From: Nitrospira sp.
Lineage (GTDB): Bacteria > Nitrospirota > Nitrospiria > Nitrospirales > Nitrospiraceae
Assembly (NCBI GenBank): GCA_031315995.1
Contig: JALDRG010000004.1
Coordinates: 186,001 to 250,000 of the forward strand
DNA: 64,000 bases
Direction of reading: 5' to 3'
Shown: piece by piece, positions 52,822 to 61,960 of the stretch
Numbering within the stretch: the first letter of the stretch is position 1
Layout of the letters: every line of letters begins with the position of its first letter
Notes under the pieces: model-generated
Told to the model about the DNA's origin: nothing
The model's database searches: none
What the model saw: the letters and a program-made list of their open reading frames with translations, nothing else
Made by a program: the position numbers and the translations under genes

Positions 52822-53862
52822 CTACGCCACCTGCTGAATCGCGGACAACAACCACTTCCCATGTTGGTACCGCGCAAAGGTCCAGACCTCCGTCGTTTCG
52901 ATCGGCTTCTCGGCACTCCCCTCGATGAGATACCCTGCGTCACCCGGTGACTTTGACAAGGACACCGTGTAGTCGCGGGCGCTCCAGTGCAGGCTCACGG
53001 TCGCGTACTGCACCGTATTCTCGACCCACGTTTCGCGGACCTCGGCTTGGAGGAGCGCCACATCCTCCACATGGTTCGCCTGATCCTGGCTGGTCAGTTC
53101 GGCCAAGCCGGTGCTGAAGTACTCCAACATCTCCGGCGTCACCAGGCGACGCAATGCGGACACATCCTGCTTGCCCCAGGCGGTTTGAATGTCGGTCAGC
53201 GATTGCTGAAAGGCCGCCTTGTCGACTGCGGTGATTTCGCTCTCGATCGTGGCGGTTCGGAGCGTCGAGACAGGCGAGTCTGACAGCAGGGTTCCACTCG
53301 CTGTGCTGCTCCGCGTGAGGCCGGAAAAGTTAGGCGCCACCGCGGTCTTGCGGGAACGCATATAGAAAAACAGAGCCCCGGCCCCCATGAGCATCAGAAG
53401 AATGAGCATGCCGCTCGGACCGGAACTCCCGGCGGACTGACCGTTCTCCCCGACCTGCTCACCCGCTTCGTTGGTGCGCGCGCTGCTGTCCGTCGCCCCG
53501 AACAGCATATGGCCGATCCATGATCCGGCGAGACCACCGGCGATACCCGCCAGCAGGGGATTCCGTTGCAGCCACGACGGCTGCGCGGCAGGCGTCGGTC
53601 TGGCCGTGGAGGCCGGGCCGCTGGCCATGGAAGGCGGCGGGCTCGTGGCCTGCCTGGCGGTCGTCGATTGGTCGATCGGCTTCGCGCCGTTGTCCTGATA
53701 GGTGCGTGAACCGCGACTGCCCATGCTGCCCGAAGAGCTACTGCCGCGTGAACCGCTGGAGAACCCTCCCCCCGATCCGCCCCGCGCCTTCGCGAAGGAA
53801 ATCGTCGGCACCCCGACCAGGGACAAGACGAGACATGCAGCCATGACTTTAGTTGTATTCAA
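52822..53862 (-). CDS. Tim44-like domain membrane protein
   Basis: 346 residues from a TTG at 53862; AAAGGA lies about eight bases upstream and the N-terminus then reads as a signal-type helix with a Lys. A Gly/Ser-rich stretch (about 28-60) and a Pro/Ala/Ser-rich linker follow. Then comes one Gly-rich hydrophobic segment (LLAGIAGGLAGSWIGHMLFG) and a TM helix (MLILLMLMGAGALFFYM). The last 150 residues match the Tim44/MRPL45 fold (QSLTDIQTAWGKQDVSALRRLVTPEMLEYF, VQYATVSLHWSARDYTV). Function in bacteria unknown. Confidence 0.8.
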   Translation of the reverse strand: MNTTKVMAACLVLSLVGVPTISFAKARGGSGGGFSSGSRGSSSSGSMGSRGSRTYQDNGAKPIDQSTTARQATSPPPSMASGPASTARPTPAAQPSWLQRNPLLAGIAGGLAGSWIGHMLFGATDSSARTNEAGEQVGENGQSAGSSGPSGMLILLMLMGAGALFFYMRSRKTAVAPNFSGLTRSSTASGTLLSDSPVSTLRTATIESEITAVDKAAFQQSLTDIQTAWGKQDVSALRRLVTPEMLEYFSTGLAELTSQDQANHVEDVALLQAEVRETWVENTVQYATVSLHWSARDYTVSLSKSPGDAGYLIEGSAEKPIETTEVWTFARYQHGKWLLSAIQQVA

Positions 53863-54067
53863 GCGATACGTCCTTTCTGTTGAACGTCGGAATCCGTCTG
53901 GAACCAGACAATATCCTAACAGCAATACCGGAAGAAAACCTAAGTTTCGTTCCTGCTCCAGAGTGAATCGCATCGCGGCCGGCTTCCCTGTAAGATGGCC
54001 TGGGCGCATCAGCCCAATTTTTATCGTCTCCGGGAATTAGTCGGATGTCGCATCGAAAGGAGTCGCC

Positions 54068-54217
54068 GTGAAACAGGGGTATCGTTTGATCGTGGTGGAT
54101 AAAGACGGGGTGCTGGTATCTGAATTCCAACTGACGGAGCAGGCGTTGGCCGCGCCGGAGGCGTTCGTCGCAGCGCTCAAAGAATCGGTCGAGGCCATCG
54201 AAGAGGCGGAGCCGTGA
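54068..54217 (+). CDS. Very small protein of unknown function
   Basis: 49 residues from a GTG with AAAGGAG five bases upstream. The sequence has a short strand segment (YRLIVVDKDGVLVSEFQL) and an acidic helix to the end (AFVAALKESVEAIEEAEP). It may form a small beta-beta-alpha fold or an antitoxin-like partner, but I recognise nothing. It precedes the metacaspase gene by about 180 bases. Confidence 0.6.
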   Translation: MKQGYRLIVVDKDGVLVSEFQLTEQALAAPEAFVAALKESVEAIEEAEP

Positions 54218-54306
54218 CATAGGAGACGACTACTCCTCCACGCGACAGTCCCTCTCCTGTCCTGCGAACCAAGCGATGAAATACCAGCATTATCCCCGGC
54301 AATCCG

Positions 54307-54335
54307 TTGACAGATTTCTCCTTAAAGACTACCGT
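54307..54335 (+). promoter_or_regulatory. Possible sigma-70 promoter for the metacaspase gene
   Basis: TTGACA, a 17-base spacer and TACCGT. The -10 box is poor; the start of transcription would be about 58 bases before the metacaspase ATG. Confidence 0.4.
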
Positions 54336-54399
54336 ACCGCCATCTTTTGATCGTCGATCGTTTCATCCTGACAACTTTCCCTCGACCAAGGAGGTACGT

Positions 54400-55311
54400 A
54401 TGGCCAAAACCACCTCGTCATCACGCAGCACTGCGAAGGGATTGTCTCTCCACATTGGGTTGAACGCCGTAAGTCCCGCCGCCTACGGTGGCTGGAGCGG
54501 CGAACTCGCGGCTTGTGAGTTCGATGCCAAAGATATGGCGGCGATCGCCACGTCGCGCGGCATGAAATCCACCGTGCTGCTGACCAAGAAGGGAACTCGC
54601 GCGCAGGCGCTGGCCGCCATGCGCAAGGCCGCCAAGCAGTTGCGTAAAGGCGATTTCTTTTTCCTGACCTATTCGGGACACGGCGGCCAGGTGCCCGACG
54701 TCACGGGCGAAGAGGCCGACAAGCAGGATGAGACCTGGTGCCTCTACGACGGCCAGCTCATCGATGACGAGTTGTATTTTGAATTGAGCCGTTTCGCAGC
54801 CGGGGTACGCATTCTCGTGTTCTCCGACAGTTGCCATAGCGGCACGGTCACCCGCAATATGCCGCCACAGTTCGACGCGCTGAAACCGGTCGGGCGCTCC
54901 AAGATGATGCCGATCTCCGTCGGCCTCCGCACCTATCGCGAACACCAGGCGTTCTACAATAAATTGCAACAGGACGTGGCCAAGGCCGCCGGCAAGGCCT
55001 CGGTGGTAGACCCGGATAGCGTGCTTGCGCAACTGGCGGTGAACCCGCGCCTGACGGCGATCGCAAAAGATTTCAAAGCCTCCGTCATCCTCATCTCGGG
55101 CTGCCAGGATAATCAAACCTCCATGGACGGCGAGCACAACGGCGCCTTCACGGAACAAGTGCTCAAGGTCTGGAATCATGGCACCTATCGCGGGAACTAT
55201 GCCAAGTTCCACGCGGCGGTCAGAGCGGCATTGCCGGCTAGCCAGTCCCCCAACCTATTCACGCTCGGAGCGGCGGGACGCTTTGTGCGTCAGCAGCCAT
55301 TCACAGTCTGA
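54400..55311 (+). CDS. Metacaspase (type I-like, caspase-fold cysteine protease)
   Basis: 303 residues with AGGAGG five bases before the ATG; no signal peptide. The catalytic pair is intact: His94 in [12 protein letters not shown] and Cys145 in [10 protein letters not shown]. The order [16 protein letters not shown], then [22 protein letters not shown] and the p10-like [24 protein letters not shown] is typical of bacterial metacaspases, which usually cut after Arg or Lys with calcium. It has no prodomain; the first 12 residues are Ser/Thr-rich. A secreted 172-residue protein follows 41 bases later. The role (stress, defence or processing) is unknown. Confidence 0.9.
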   Translation: MAKTTSSSRSTAKGLSLHIGLNAVSPAAYGGWSGELAACEFDAKDMAAIATSRGMKSTVLLTKKGTRAQALAAMRKAAKQLRKGDFFFLTYSGHGGQVPDVTGEEADKQDETWCLYDGQLIDDELYFELSRFAAGVRILVFSDSCHSGTVTRNMPPQFDALKPVGRSKMMPISVGLRTYREHQAFYNKLQQDVAKAAGKASVVDPDSVLAQLAVNPRLTAIAKDFKASVILISGCQDNQTSMDGEHNGAFTEQVLKVWNHGTYRGNYAKFHAAVRAALPASQSPNLFTLGAAGRFVRQQPFTV

Positions 55312-55352
55312 CGACCGGACGCGACGGGCCTATCACCCTGGAGGGCTGGGTC

Positions 55353-55871
55353 ATGAGGATAACGCATCTTGTGATCATCGCGTTGGTGGCCGTCGTGCTG
55401 GCCCTCCCCGGCACCCTGGAGGCGGCGGAACTGACCGGCGCGTGGAAAGGTCTGCTCACCAGCACCGACGGCAGCCAGGCTGAAGTGCAAATCGATTTCA
55501 GCCCGCAGGGTTTTCCTCTCTACTCGTACACCAACAACAAGGGGCTCTCGCGGCAAGTTGAATTGTCACACGTCGGACAAACGGTGGAATACGTACCTCC
55601 GGGAGGCGGCGTCCAACGGATGGTCGTGAAGAGCTTCGAGAAGGCACAAGGGCGATTGTCGGTGAGTATCGTCGGCTCGTTTGAACGAGCGAGTCAGGGG
55701 TATTTGGACCAACAGCAGGAAGCCGCCCTGTTTGAGTACCGCCTTGAGCCAGGCGGCCTAAAGATGCGGGTGACGACCCGATCGATGTCCCACTTCGGCG
55801 ACAAGGATCTGATGGTGGGAGGCGATCCCAACGCCACCGTCGCGGAGGGACTGTTGCAAAAACTGCGTTGA
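55353..55871 (+). CDS. Secreted protein of unknown function next to the metacaspase
   Basis: 172 residues with GGAGGG upstream of the ATG. The signal peptide ends near LEAAEL (about residue 25). The mature part is strand-rich (GAWKGLLTSTDGSQAEVQIDF, RMVVKSFEKAQGRLSVSIVG) with a C-terminal segment rich in Met/Arg. It resembles small beta-barrel periplasmic domains but no family is recognised. Because it is directly behind the metacaspase, it could be a substrate, inhibitor or unrelated. Confidence 0.65.
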   Translation: MRITHLVIIALVAVVLALPGTLEAAELTGAWKGLLTSTDGSQAEVQIDFSPQGFPLYSYTNNKGLSRQVELSHVGQTVEYVPPGGGVQRMVVKSFEKAQGRLSVSIVGSFERASQGYLDQQQEAALFEYRLEPGGLKMRVTTRSMSHFGDKDLMVGGDPNATVAEGLLQKLR

Positions 55872-55941
55872 AGCGACGCCTACCGTAGAGGGCGCAGATC
55901 GGCAGCCAGTCGGTCGACGCACGCACCGAAACGGGATCGAA

Positions 55942-56040
55942 TCACCGACCCTTTTTCGCACTTTTTTCGGCGCGCTTTTCCATGAGGGTTTTGGTCGGTT
56001 TCTTTTTGGTCGTCTTTTTCTGTTGCATGCCCTTCGCCAT
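55942..56040 (-). CDS. Tiny Lys-rich basic protein
   Basis: 32 residues, with GGGAGG six bases before the ATG at 56040. Almost half the residues are Lys, Arg or polar (KGMQQKKTTKKKPTKTLMEK). It is probably disordered and may bind nucleic acid or ribosome. I recognise no family, though such short basic proteins occur widely. Confidence 0.55.
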   Translation of the reverse strand: MAKGMQQKKTTKKKPTKTLMEKRAEKSAKKGR

Positions 56041-56142
56041 AGCCAGCCTCCCGTGGTAGATGAATGCGTCTTGCCCTGTCGGCATCGGTGTCCCACGTTC
56101 ATACACGCAATCCGGACGTAATGGAATAGGACGCACATTCCC

Positions 56143-56382
56143 ATGGCACTCCAGTCTCCACTCTCCTTCACCGAGTCGCTCACGTCGGCCCGGCGCATCG
56201 CCTTCTATGAAGGACACAAGCGGATCGCCATCGTGATGATCCTCATCGTCTTCCTCCTTCCCTTCGTCGGCGTCTTCCTGCAGGGTTTGATCGGGGCGGT
56301 GTCGGGCGTGATCATTTCGGTCGTCTGTTATTTCCTCACACCCTATTTAGTCCTCAAACTGGGCGGACAGGCCCCGCAGTAG
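56143..56382 (+). CDS. Small membrane protein of unknown function
   Basis: 79 residues: a polar N-terminus with an amphipathic piece (SARRIAFYEGHKRIA), then two hydrophobic helices (IVMILIVFLLPFVGVFLQGLI-like and VSGVIISVVCYFLTPYLVL). It should be an inner-membrane hairpin. The ribosome-binding site is weak. Function unknown; neighbours do not help. Confidence 0.55.
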   Translation: MALQSPLSFTESLTSARRIAFYEGHKRIAIVMILIVFLLPFVGVFLQGLIGAVSGVIISVVCYFLTPYLVLKLGGQAPQ

Positions 56383-56508
56383 CCGAAGACGACTCACGGG
56401 TCGCGCGAGGAGAGGCCTGCAGAAATTCCGTCTTTTCTATTCCGAACAACCAACCTGCTCTAAAATGCCCACTGGACGTGAGATGATGCACGACAGGAGG
56501 TGTTGGGA

Positions 56509-56979
56509 ATGTGGCTGACCGCGCGAGTGTTCGGTTCGAAAAACCGTCGTACGTCCCTACAGATGACCCCGCGCAGACTCACCGGCCAATCTCTGGAGGA
56601 ACAGATCCGACGGCTCCAGTCCGCCTGGGGCGATGTCCTCTCGCTACCCCTGTGTCTAGTGACCCTCGCGCTGTATGAATGGTGGCGATGGTTGTTCTCC
56701 ATTCCCTCGAATCCCTTCCTCCTCACCGTCATGGCCGCTGTGGCCGTTCATGCCACCTGGCGCCGCCGCACAGTCTATAAGGCGGAATTGACGTTGCTTC
56801 GTCCCGGCCGGAGCGACGAACCAATGCTGAAACATCTGGTTGACCTCCTTAACCTGGCCGGCACAGGCCTATTACACCTGATCAGAAACATCCCTGTCCC
56901 CGCGACACTGCTCTCCCCCATCCGCCGGGCCCTGTCGCCGGCCAATGGGCTCGTGAAACGGCTCGCCGCGCGCTTGTAG
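56509..56979 (+). CDS. Membrane-associated protein of unknown function
   Basis: 156 residues; the ATG at 56509 has AGGAGG eight bases upstream. The first 60 residues are basic and helical; two hydrophobic segments (LPLCLVTLALYEWWRWLF and NPFLLTVMAAVAVHATW) follow, then a basic, Leu-rich tail. I do not recognise the family. It precedes the folB fusion by 60 bases. Confidence 0.6.
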   Translation: MWLTARVFGSKNRRTSLQMTPRRLTGQSLEEQIRRLQSAWGDVLSLPLCLVTLALYEWWRWLFSIPSNPFLLTVMAAVAVHATWRRRTVYKAELTLLRPGRSDEPMLKHLVDLLNLAGTGLLHLIRNIPVPATLLSPIRRALSPANGLVKRLAARL

Positions 56980-57039
56980 ACGAAGGCCTCGCCCTCGCCT
57001 TGCTTGACAGTCCGAAAGTCCATCCACGACAATGCCGCC

Positions 57040-57978
57040 ATGGCGCAGCGCATCATCATCGAACGCCTGGAGCTGTATGCCCACTGCGGCGTGACGGAAG
57101 AAGAACGTCGCAAGCCGCAACTCATCGCGATTGATCTTGAACTGGAGGCGGCGGTCGACTCCGCCGGACTCTCGGATCGACTGGATGACACGATCGACTA
57201 TGCCCGGGTAGCGGAACGGCTCGTGGCACTCAGCCGCGCGCTGACCTGTCGGCTCTTGGAATCGCTGGCGGAACAGCTGGTCGGAATGCTGTTCAGCGAG
57301 TTTCCGGTCGATCGGGTACGCATCTGGATTCGCAAACTCCACGCGCCGCTCGCCATGATCGCCGGATCCGTCGGCATCCGATTCGAGCGGACACGCGCCG
57401 CCCAACCGACACAGCCTTCAGGTCCTGGCCCGGCGCCTTTTTTGGTGCAACAACTTGGACAACTGCCCAAGGGCCGCGTCCTGGATGTCGCTGCAGGCCG
57501 TGGGCGCCATGCGCTGCATCTCCTGTCTCATGGCATGCAGGTCGAGGCGATCGATCGGGACTCGGACGCGTTGACGACGCTGGAAGCGGCTGCGGTGACG
57601 CGACACCTCTCCGGCCTCACCACGCGAGTGCTCGATTTGGAAGAACACCCGGACCGCCCTCCCGGCCTGGGCCAGGAATGTTATGATGCCGTCGTGGTCT
57701 TTTTTTACCTGCATCGCCCCTTGTTCCCCGTCCTCATGGATGCGTTGAAACCGAACGGCCTCTTGCTCTACGAAACCTTTACCATCGACAACTACTTCCG
57801 CCATCAGCATCCGCGCCGATGGGAATTCTGTCTGGCGCGAAACGAATTACTCCGTTTGACCGCCCCGCTGCATGTGCTCCATTACGATGAGGGCGAACAT
57901 GACGGAGGCCATGGCAGCGGATTATGCTATACCGCGCGCTTAGTCGCGCAGAAAGCGGGGCCTGAGACACCACGATGA
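57040..57978 (+). CDS. folB: Dihydroneopterin aldolase fused to an SAM methyltransferase
   Basis: 312 residues. Residues 1-120 are FolB, which converts dihydroneopterin in folate synthesis: RIIIERLELYAHCGVTEEER, DDTIDYARVAERL, CRLLESLAEQL and the Lys in WIRKLHAPL. Residues 140-300 are a class I methyltransferase (GRVLDVAAGRGRHALHL, IDRDSDALTTLEAA, YDAVVVFFYLHRPLFPVLMDALKPNGLLLYETFT). The two halves meet at a Pro/Gln/Ser linker, with no stop or frameshift between. The ATG at 57040 has no clear ribosome-binding site. The PHP gene overlaps its stop by ATGA. The methyl acceptor is unknown. Confidence 0.88.
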   Translation: MAQRIIIERLELYAHCGVTEEERRKPQLIAIDLELEAAVDSAGLSDRLDDTIDYARVAERLVALSRALTCRLLESLAEQLVGMLFSEFPVDRVRIWIRKLHAPLAMIAGSVGIRFERTRAAQPTQPSGPGPAPFLVQQLGQLPKGRVLDVAAGRGRHALHLLSHGMQVEAIDRDSDALTTLEAAAVTRHLSGLTTRVLDLEEHPDRPPGLGQECYDAVVVFFYLHRPLFPVLMDALKPNGLLLYETFTIDNYFRHQHPRRWEFCLARNELLRLTAPLHVLHYDEGEHDGGHGSGLCYTARLVAQKAGPETPR

Positions 57979-58823
57979 GTCGCATTGATCTTCATCTCCA
58001 TACCACCCATTCGGACGGCAGCTTTTCCACCCGTGAGGTGATGGCCTTCGCCAAGCAGGCCGGCCTGACCGCGCTCGCGATCACCGACCACGACATTGTC
58101 GAGGGGATCCCCGAAGCCGCGGCCATCGGTGCCGAACTCGGCATCGAAGTGGTCCCCGGCGTCGAAATCAGTTCGCGTCTCGGCGAGAGCGAACTTCACA
58201 TTCTTGGCTACTTTATGAACTGGACCGATCCGCTGTTCGCCCGCCGCCTGAGCACCTTGCGAGACAGCCGCCACGCGCGCAACCCAAAGATCGTCCAACG
58301 CCTCAACGAGCTGGGCATCTCCATGACCTATGATGAAGTGCGGGCACTCGCCGGCACGGAATCCGTAGGGCGACCCCACATCGCCCGGCTCTTAATGGAG
58401 AAAAAAGTCGTCACCTCGGCCAAAGAGGCCTTCGACCGTTACCTGGCCAATGGCCGTCCCGCCTTTGTCGATCGTGAGCTGCCGAAACCGGCCGAGGCGG
58501 TGCAATGGATCCGTGAAGCCGGCGGCGTCCCGGTGTTGGCCCACCCCACCTGGGTCAGAACGTCAGCGGACGGCTTGCGCACCCTGGTGCGTGAACTGAA
58601 AGCCGCCGGGCTGGGAGGCATCGAGGTTCACTACAGCACCCACACTCCGAGCCAAACCACCGAGTACCTTGAGCTGGCCAAACAATGCGGCCTCCTCGTC
58701 ACCGGGGGAAGCGATTTCCACGGCGTGACCAAGCCGGATATCGAGGTCGGCATCGGACGGGGCCAGCTAACGATCTCCGAGAAACTGCTTGATCCGCTCA
58801 GAAAAGCCGCCACCGTCGCCTGA
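57975..58823 (+). CDS. PHP-domain phosphoesterase (YciV/RNase AM-type)
   Basis: 282 residues. It has the PHP metal centre: IDLHLHTTHSDGSFS, ALAITDHDIVEG, VVPGVEISS, SVGRPHIARLLM, VPVLAHPTW and VTGGSDFHGV. These enzymes hydrolyse 3',5'-nucleoside bisphosphates or trim RNA 5' ends. The start overlaps the stop of the folB fusion (ATGA), so the two are translated together. Confidence 0.93.
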   Translation: MSRIDLHLHTTHSDGSFSTREVMAFAKQAGLTALAITDHDIVEGIPEAAAIGAELGIEVVPGVEISSRLGESELHILGYFMNWTDPLFARRLSTLRDSRHARNPKIVQRLNELGISMTYDEVRALAGTESVGRPHIARLLMEKKVVTSAKEAFDRYLANGRPAFVDRELPKPAEAVQWIREAGGVPVLAHPTWVRTSADGLRTLVRELKAAGLGGIEVHYSTHTPSQTTEYLELAKQCGLLVTGGSDFHGVTKPDIEVGIGRGQLTISEKLLDPLRKAATVA

Positions 58824-58911
58824 CCGCTCCATCCTTTCCCGCAGACCAGACCGATCCTCTTCCCCGGGCAGGACTCGTCCCGCCCGTTGGATGCACCAAT
58901 CCTTCGTTTCA

Positions 58912-58939
58912 TTGACACTCCGGATCCTTCCGCTACACT
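58912..58939 (+). promoter_or_regulatory. Sigma-70-type promoter for the kinase-PP2C-FHA genes
   Basis: TTGACA, a 16-base spacer and TACACT. Transcription would start near 58946, about 22 bases before the kinase ATG at 58968. Confidence 0.5.
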
Positions 58940-58967
58940 GAGACACAACCACGCTCGAATCCAACAC

Positions 58968-60374
58968 ATGACCACATCCTGGGGCTGGATCGGCCCGTAT
59001 TTGATCGTCATTATTCTTGCGATGATGGTAGGCCCCTTACTGGCCACCCTTCCGCTGTTCACGCATACCTTCATCCAGCCATTGAGAATGAATGCCGCAC
59101 AAGCCGTGCGGTTGATCGCCGATGGTATCTGCCTGCTCATGATCTGGCTCGCCGCCGCCCGATCACGGCGCGACCTGTGCGACAACGGCAAGGGCCAAAC
59201 GTTTTTCCGCGCCGTGCTGTTTCCATCGGCCTTCCTGCTGATCATCCTCGTGGCCTCCCGCGCCTACGATGCGCACGGAATACCTGTGCTCGGCCCCCCG
59301 ACACAACCGCTTTATAACTGGCTGCTCACGGGCGGCCTCATCGGTTCGGCTACGTGGCTGACTTTCGCCTGGGTCCGCCATGCCGACGCATTGACCCGAG
59401 CCTTCGCCGGACGTCCACGTCCTCGTCCGGTAGAGGCAGAAGCGGAGTCAGACGAGACGGCCGACGAGGCGCGCACCGCCGCCGAAGTCTCTTCCTCCCC
59501 GGCGCGCGCGTCCGGCACCGTGATCGTCCGCAACGGCGTATCCGTGCCGACCTCGCTGGGACGATACCACGTGGTGAAGGAACTGGGTCGCGGCGCCATG
59601 GGGGTCGTCTACCTGGGAAAAGACCCGACGATCCAACGCCACGTGGCCATCAAGACCATGCGACTGGATGATATCGACAACGAAGAAGAGCTCAAAGAAT
59701 TCAGGAACCGGTTCTTTCGTGAAGCCGAATCGACCGGACGCCTCTCGCACCCTAATATCGTCACTGTGTACGACGCCGGCGAGCAGGAGGGCCTGGCCTA
59801 TATCGCCATGGAGTACCTTGAGGGCACGCTGCTCAGCTGTTACTGCCAGAAATCGACCCTCCTCCCCGCCAAACAAGCCTTGCAGATCGTCGCGACCGTT
59901 GCCGACGCCCTGGATTATGCCCACAGCCAGGGCGTCGTCCATCGCGACGTCAAGCCCGCCAACATCATGATCCTGAAACAGCGCCTCGTTAAGGTGATGG
60001 ATTTCGGAATCGCCAAGATGGCCAGCGCCTCGAAAACCCAAACCAGCATGATCTTGGGCACCCCGCGCTACATGTCGCCGGAACAGGCCACCGGAAAGGA
60101 TGTGGACGGTCGGTCGGATGTGTTCTCATTGGGCATCGTGCTGTTCGAGTTGTTGAGCGGCGAACGCCCCTTCGACGCCGAAAACATGGCCGCCCTCGTC
60201 ATCCGCATCGCCAAGGCCCCGCACGCACCGCTGCTCAAATACCGTCGCGATTTGCCGACTCGGGTGCAGGCCATTCTGGATCGCGCGCTCCAGAAAGACA
60301 TCCCGAATCGCTACCGACATGCCAGCGACATGGCGCAGGACCTCCGTGACGTCTTCCAGGTAATGCCGAGATAG
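58968..60374 (+). CDS. Membrane-anchored serine/threonine protein kinase
   Basis: 468 residues. Unlike most bacterial STPKs, the membrane part comes first: about four hydrophobic segments in residues 10-140, then an acidic linker (about 150-195). The kinase domain (200-465) is complete: LGRGAMGVVYLGKD loop, catalytic Lys229 in VAIKTM, HRDVKPAN (325-332), DFGIAK (345-350), TPRYMSPEQATG and DGRSDVFSLGIVLFELLSGE. No extracellular sensor is seen. The PP2C and FHA genes follow by 8 and 9 bases. It should phosphorylate Ser/Thr, and the FHA protein could be its reader. Confidence 0.93.
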   Translation: MTTSWGWIGPYLIVIILAMMVGPLLATLPLFTHTFIQPLRMNAAQAVRLIADGICLLMIWLAAARSRRDLCDNGKGQTFFRAVLFPSAFLLIILVASRAYDAHGIPVLGPPTQPLYNWLLTGGLIGSATWLTFAWVRHADALTRAFAGRPRPRPVEAEAESDETADEARTAAEVSSSPARASGTVIVRNGVSVPTSLGRYHVVKELGRGAMGVVYLGKDPTIQRHVAIKTMRLDDIDNEEELKEFRNRFFREAESTGRLSHPNIVTVYDAGEQEGLAYIAMEYLEGTLLSCYCQKSTLLPAKQALQIVATVADALDYAHSQGVVHRDVKPANIMILKQRLVKVMDFGIAKMASASKTQTSMILGTPRYMSPEQATGKDVDGRSDVFSLGIVLFELLSGERPFDAENMAALVIRIAKAPHAPLLKYRRDLPTRVQAILDRALQKDIPNRYRHASDMAQDLRDVFQVMPR

Positions 60375-60382
60375 GCCTGCCC

Positions 60383-61219
60383 ATGCACTCCTTGCACGTC
60401 ACACATGGAGCGACCTCGGATATCGGGCTGACCCGCTCTCACAACGAAGATCGCTTCCACGCCGACCCCTCTACCGGCCTGTTCATCGTGTGCGACGGAA
60501 TGGGCGGCCACCGAGCGGGCGAAGTCGCCAGCAGCCGCGCCATCGAAATTATTCCTCATCACCTGACGGAGGCCGACGCCGATCCATCGCTTCCATTGAT
60601 CGGGGCCGTGCGACCGGAGTTTTCGTCCGCGACCAACCGGCTGGCGAGCGCCGTCCGACTCGCGAATCATAGGGTGCATCAGGACGCGGTGCGCCACGCC
60701 GAATATGCCGGCATGGGAACCACGGTCGTGGCGGCCTGGCTCGTCGGACCGATTCTCTCGATCGCCCACGTGGGCGACAGCCGCCTCTACTTGATTCGCG
60801 GCGACATGTTGCAACTCCTGACCGCAGACCATTCCCTCGTACACGAGCAGGTGCAGTCCGGACTCCTGGCCGCCGATGACGCGACGCACGTGCCCCACAA
60901 GCATGTGTTGACCCGCGCCGTCGGAGTCCATCCCCTGGTGGAGGTCGAGTTGGGAGAACTCCCTGTCCTGAACGGCGATATCCTGCTCCTCTGCTCCGAT
61001 GGCCTGACCACTGGGGTGCCCGCCGATGCCATCCTGCGCGTCAGTCAAGAGTCATCCGATCCACAACCGATCGCCGACCGTCTGATCGACCTGTCGAATG
61101 CGGCCGGCGGCACCGATAATACGACCGTCATCGTTGTGAGACTCACGCAGCGTCAGCCAGGCATGTGGGCTCGTCTGTGCACGCAGTGGTTTGCCGGATC
61201 GACAACCGAATCATCGTAA
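60383..61219 (+). CDS. PP2C-family protein phosphatase
   Basis: 278 residues with THGATSDIGLTRSHNEDRFHAD, FIVCDGMGGHRAGEVASS, GMGTTVVAAW, IAHVGDSRLYLIRGD, LLCSDGLTTGV and GGTDNTTVIVV, so the metal-binding Asp residues are present. It presumably reverses phosphorylation by the kinase just upstream. It is related to, but clearly different from, the PP2C at 29 kb. Confidence 0.94.
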   Translation: MHSLHVTHGATSDIGLTRSHNEDRFHADPSTGLFIVCDGMGGHRAGEVASSRAIEIIPHHLTEADADPSLPLIGAVRPEFSSATNRLASAVRLANHRVHQDAVRHAEYAGMGTTVVAAWLVGPILSIAHVGDSRLYLIRGDMLQLLTADHSLVHEQVQSGLLAADDATHVPHKHVLTRAVGVHPLVEVELGELPVLNGDILLLCSDGLTTGVPADAILRVSQESSDPQPIADRLIDLSNAAGGTDNTTVIVVRLTQRQPGMWARLCTQWFAGSTTESS

Positions 61220-61228
61220 GGAGCGACC

Positions 61229-61960
61229 ATGTCTCTGCCCCACCCCGCATCCCCCACGCTCATCGTGAGAGCGCCGCACGGCGGCACAAGGGAGCTCCAG
61301 ATCGTCTGCACGCCCTTCACCATCGGACGGAAGCACGACAACGACCTCTGCCTGGAAGACCCCGCGGTCTCCGCCCACCATGCGCGTATCGTCAAGGTAC
61401 AGGAAGTGCTGTTTCTCGAAGATCTCTCCAGCACCAACGGCACCTTCGTCAATGAGCAGAAAATCGACCGGCGGCAACTTCAGGACGCCGACAGCATCCG
61501 TGTCGGCACCCACCGGCTGATTTTTCGCGGGGAACAAGCGGCCACTGCGGACCAGGTTGTCACCGAGGAGAACCTGGTGGCCGACAAAACGATGGTCGTG
61601 TCACGTCCGATCGGCAGTGACCGACCAGCGCGGGAGGAAGCGATCGGCGTGGTGGAAATCCTCTCGGGAAAGAGCGGGCAATCGCAGTATCGCCTGACGA
61701 AACACGTGTCGCTGATCGGAGCCCAGGACGACGCCGTGATCACCTTGACCGGTTGGTTTGCACCGAAGACCGCCGCGATCATCAGCCGGCGAAGGGAGGG
61801 ATACGTCGTGAGCCAGACCGAGAGCGGGAAACGGATCCTCGTCAACGGCCGCCCGGTTCAGGGAGACCACCCGCTCCGCAATGGAGATGTAGTGGAAGTG
61901 GCCGGCCTCACGATGCGGTTTCTGCTGCGTGTCCCGAAGAGCAGCATCGCAGCATGCTAG
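61229..61960 (+). CDS. FHA-domain protein (intact plus degenerate FHA)
   Basis: 243 residues. The first FHA domain (about 27-105) is intact: FTIGRKHDNDLCL, VSAHHARI and LSSTNGTFVNEQ, the phosphothreonine-binding residues. The second (130-235) keeps the overall strand order (VSLIGAQDDAVITL, KRILVNGRPVQGDHPLRNGD) but lacks the GR and SxxH residues and so may not bind phosphopeptide. It should read marks made by the adjacent kinase. It ends four bases into the converging Cys-rich gene. Confidence 0.9.
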   Translation: MSLPHPASPTLIVRAPHGGTRELQIVCTPFTIGRKHDNDLCLEDPAVSAHHARIVKVQEVLFLEDLSSTNGTFVNEQKIDRRQLQDADSIRVGTHRLIFRGEQAATADQVVTEENLVADKTMVVSRPIGSDRPAREEAIGVVEILSGKSGQSQYRLTKHVSLIGAQDDAVITLTGWFAPKTAAIISRRREGYVVSQTESGKRILVNGRPVQGDHPLRNGDVVEVAGLTMRFLLRVPKSSIAAC

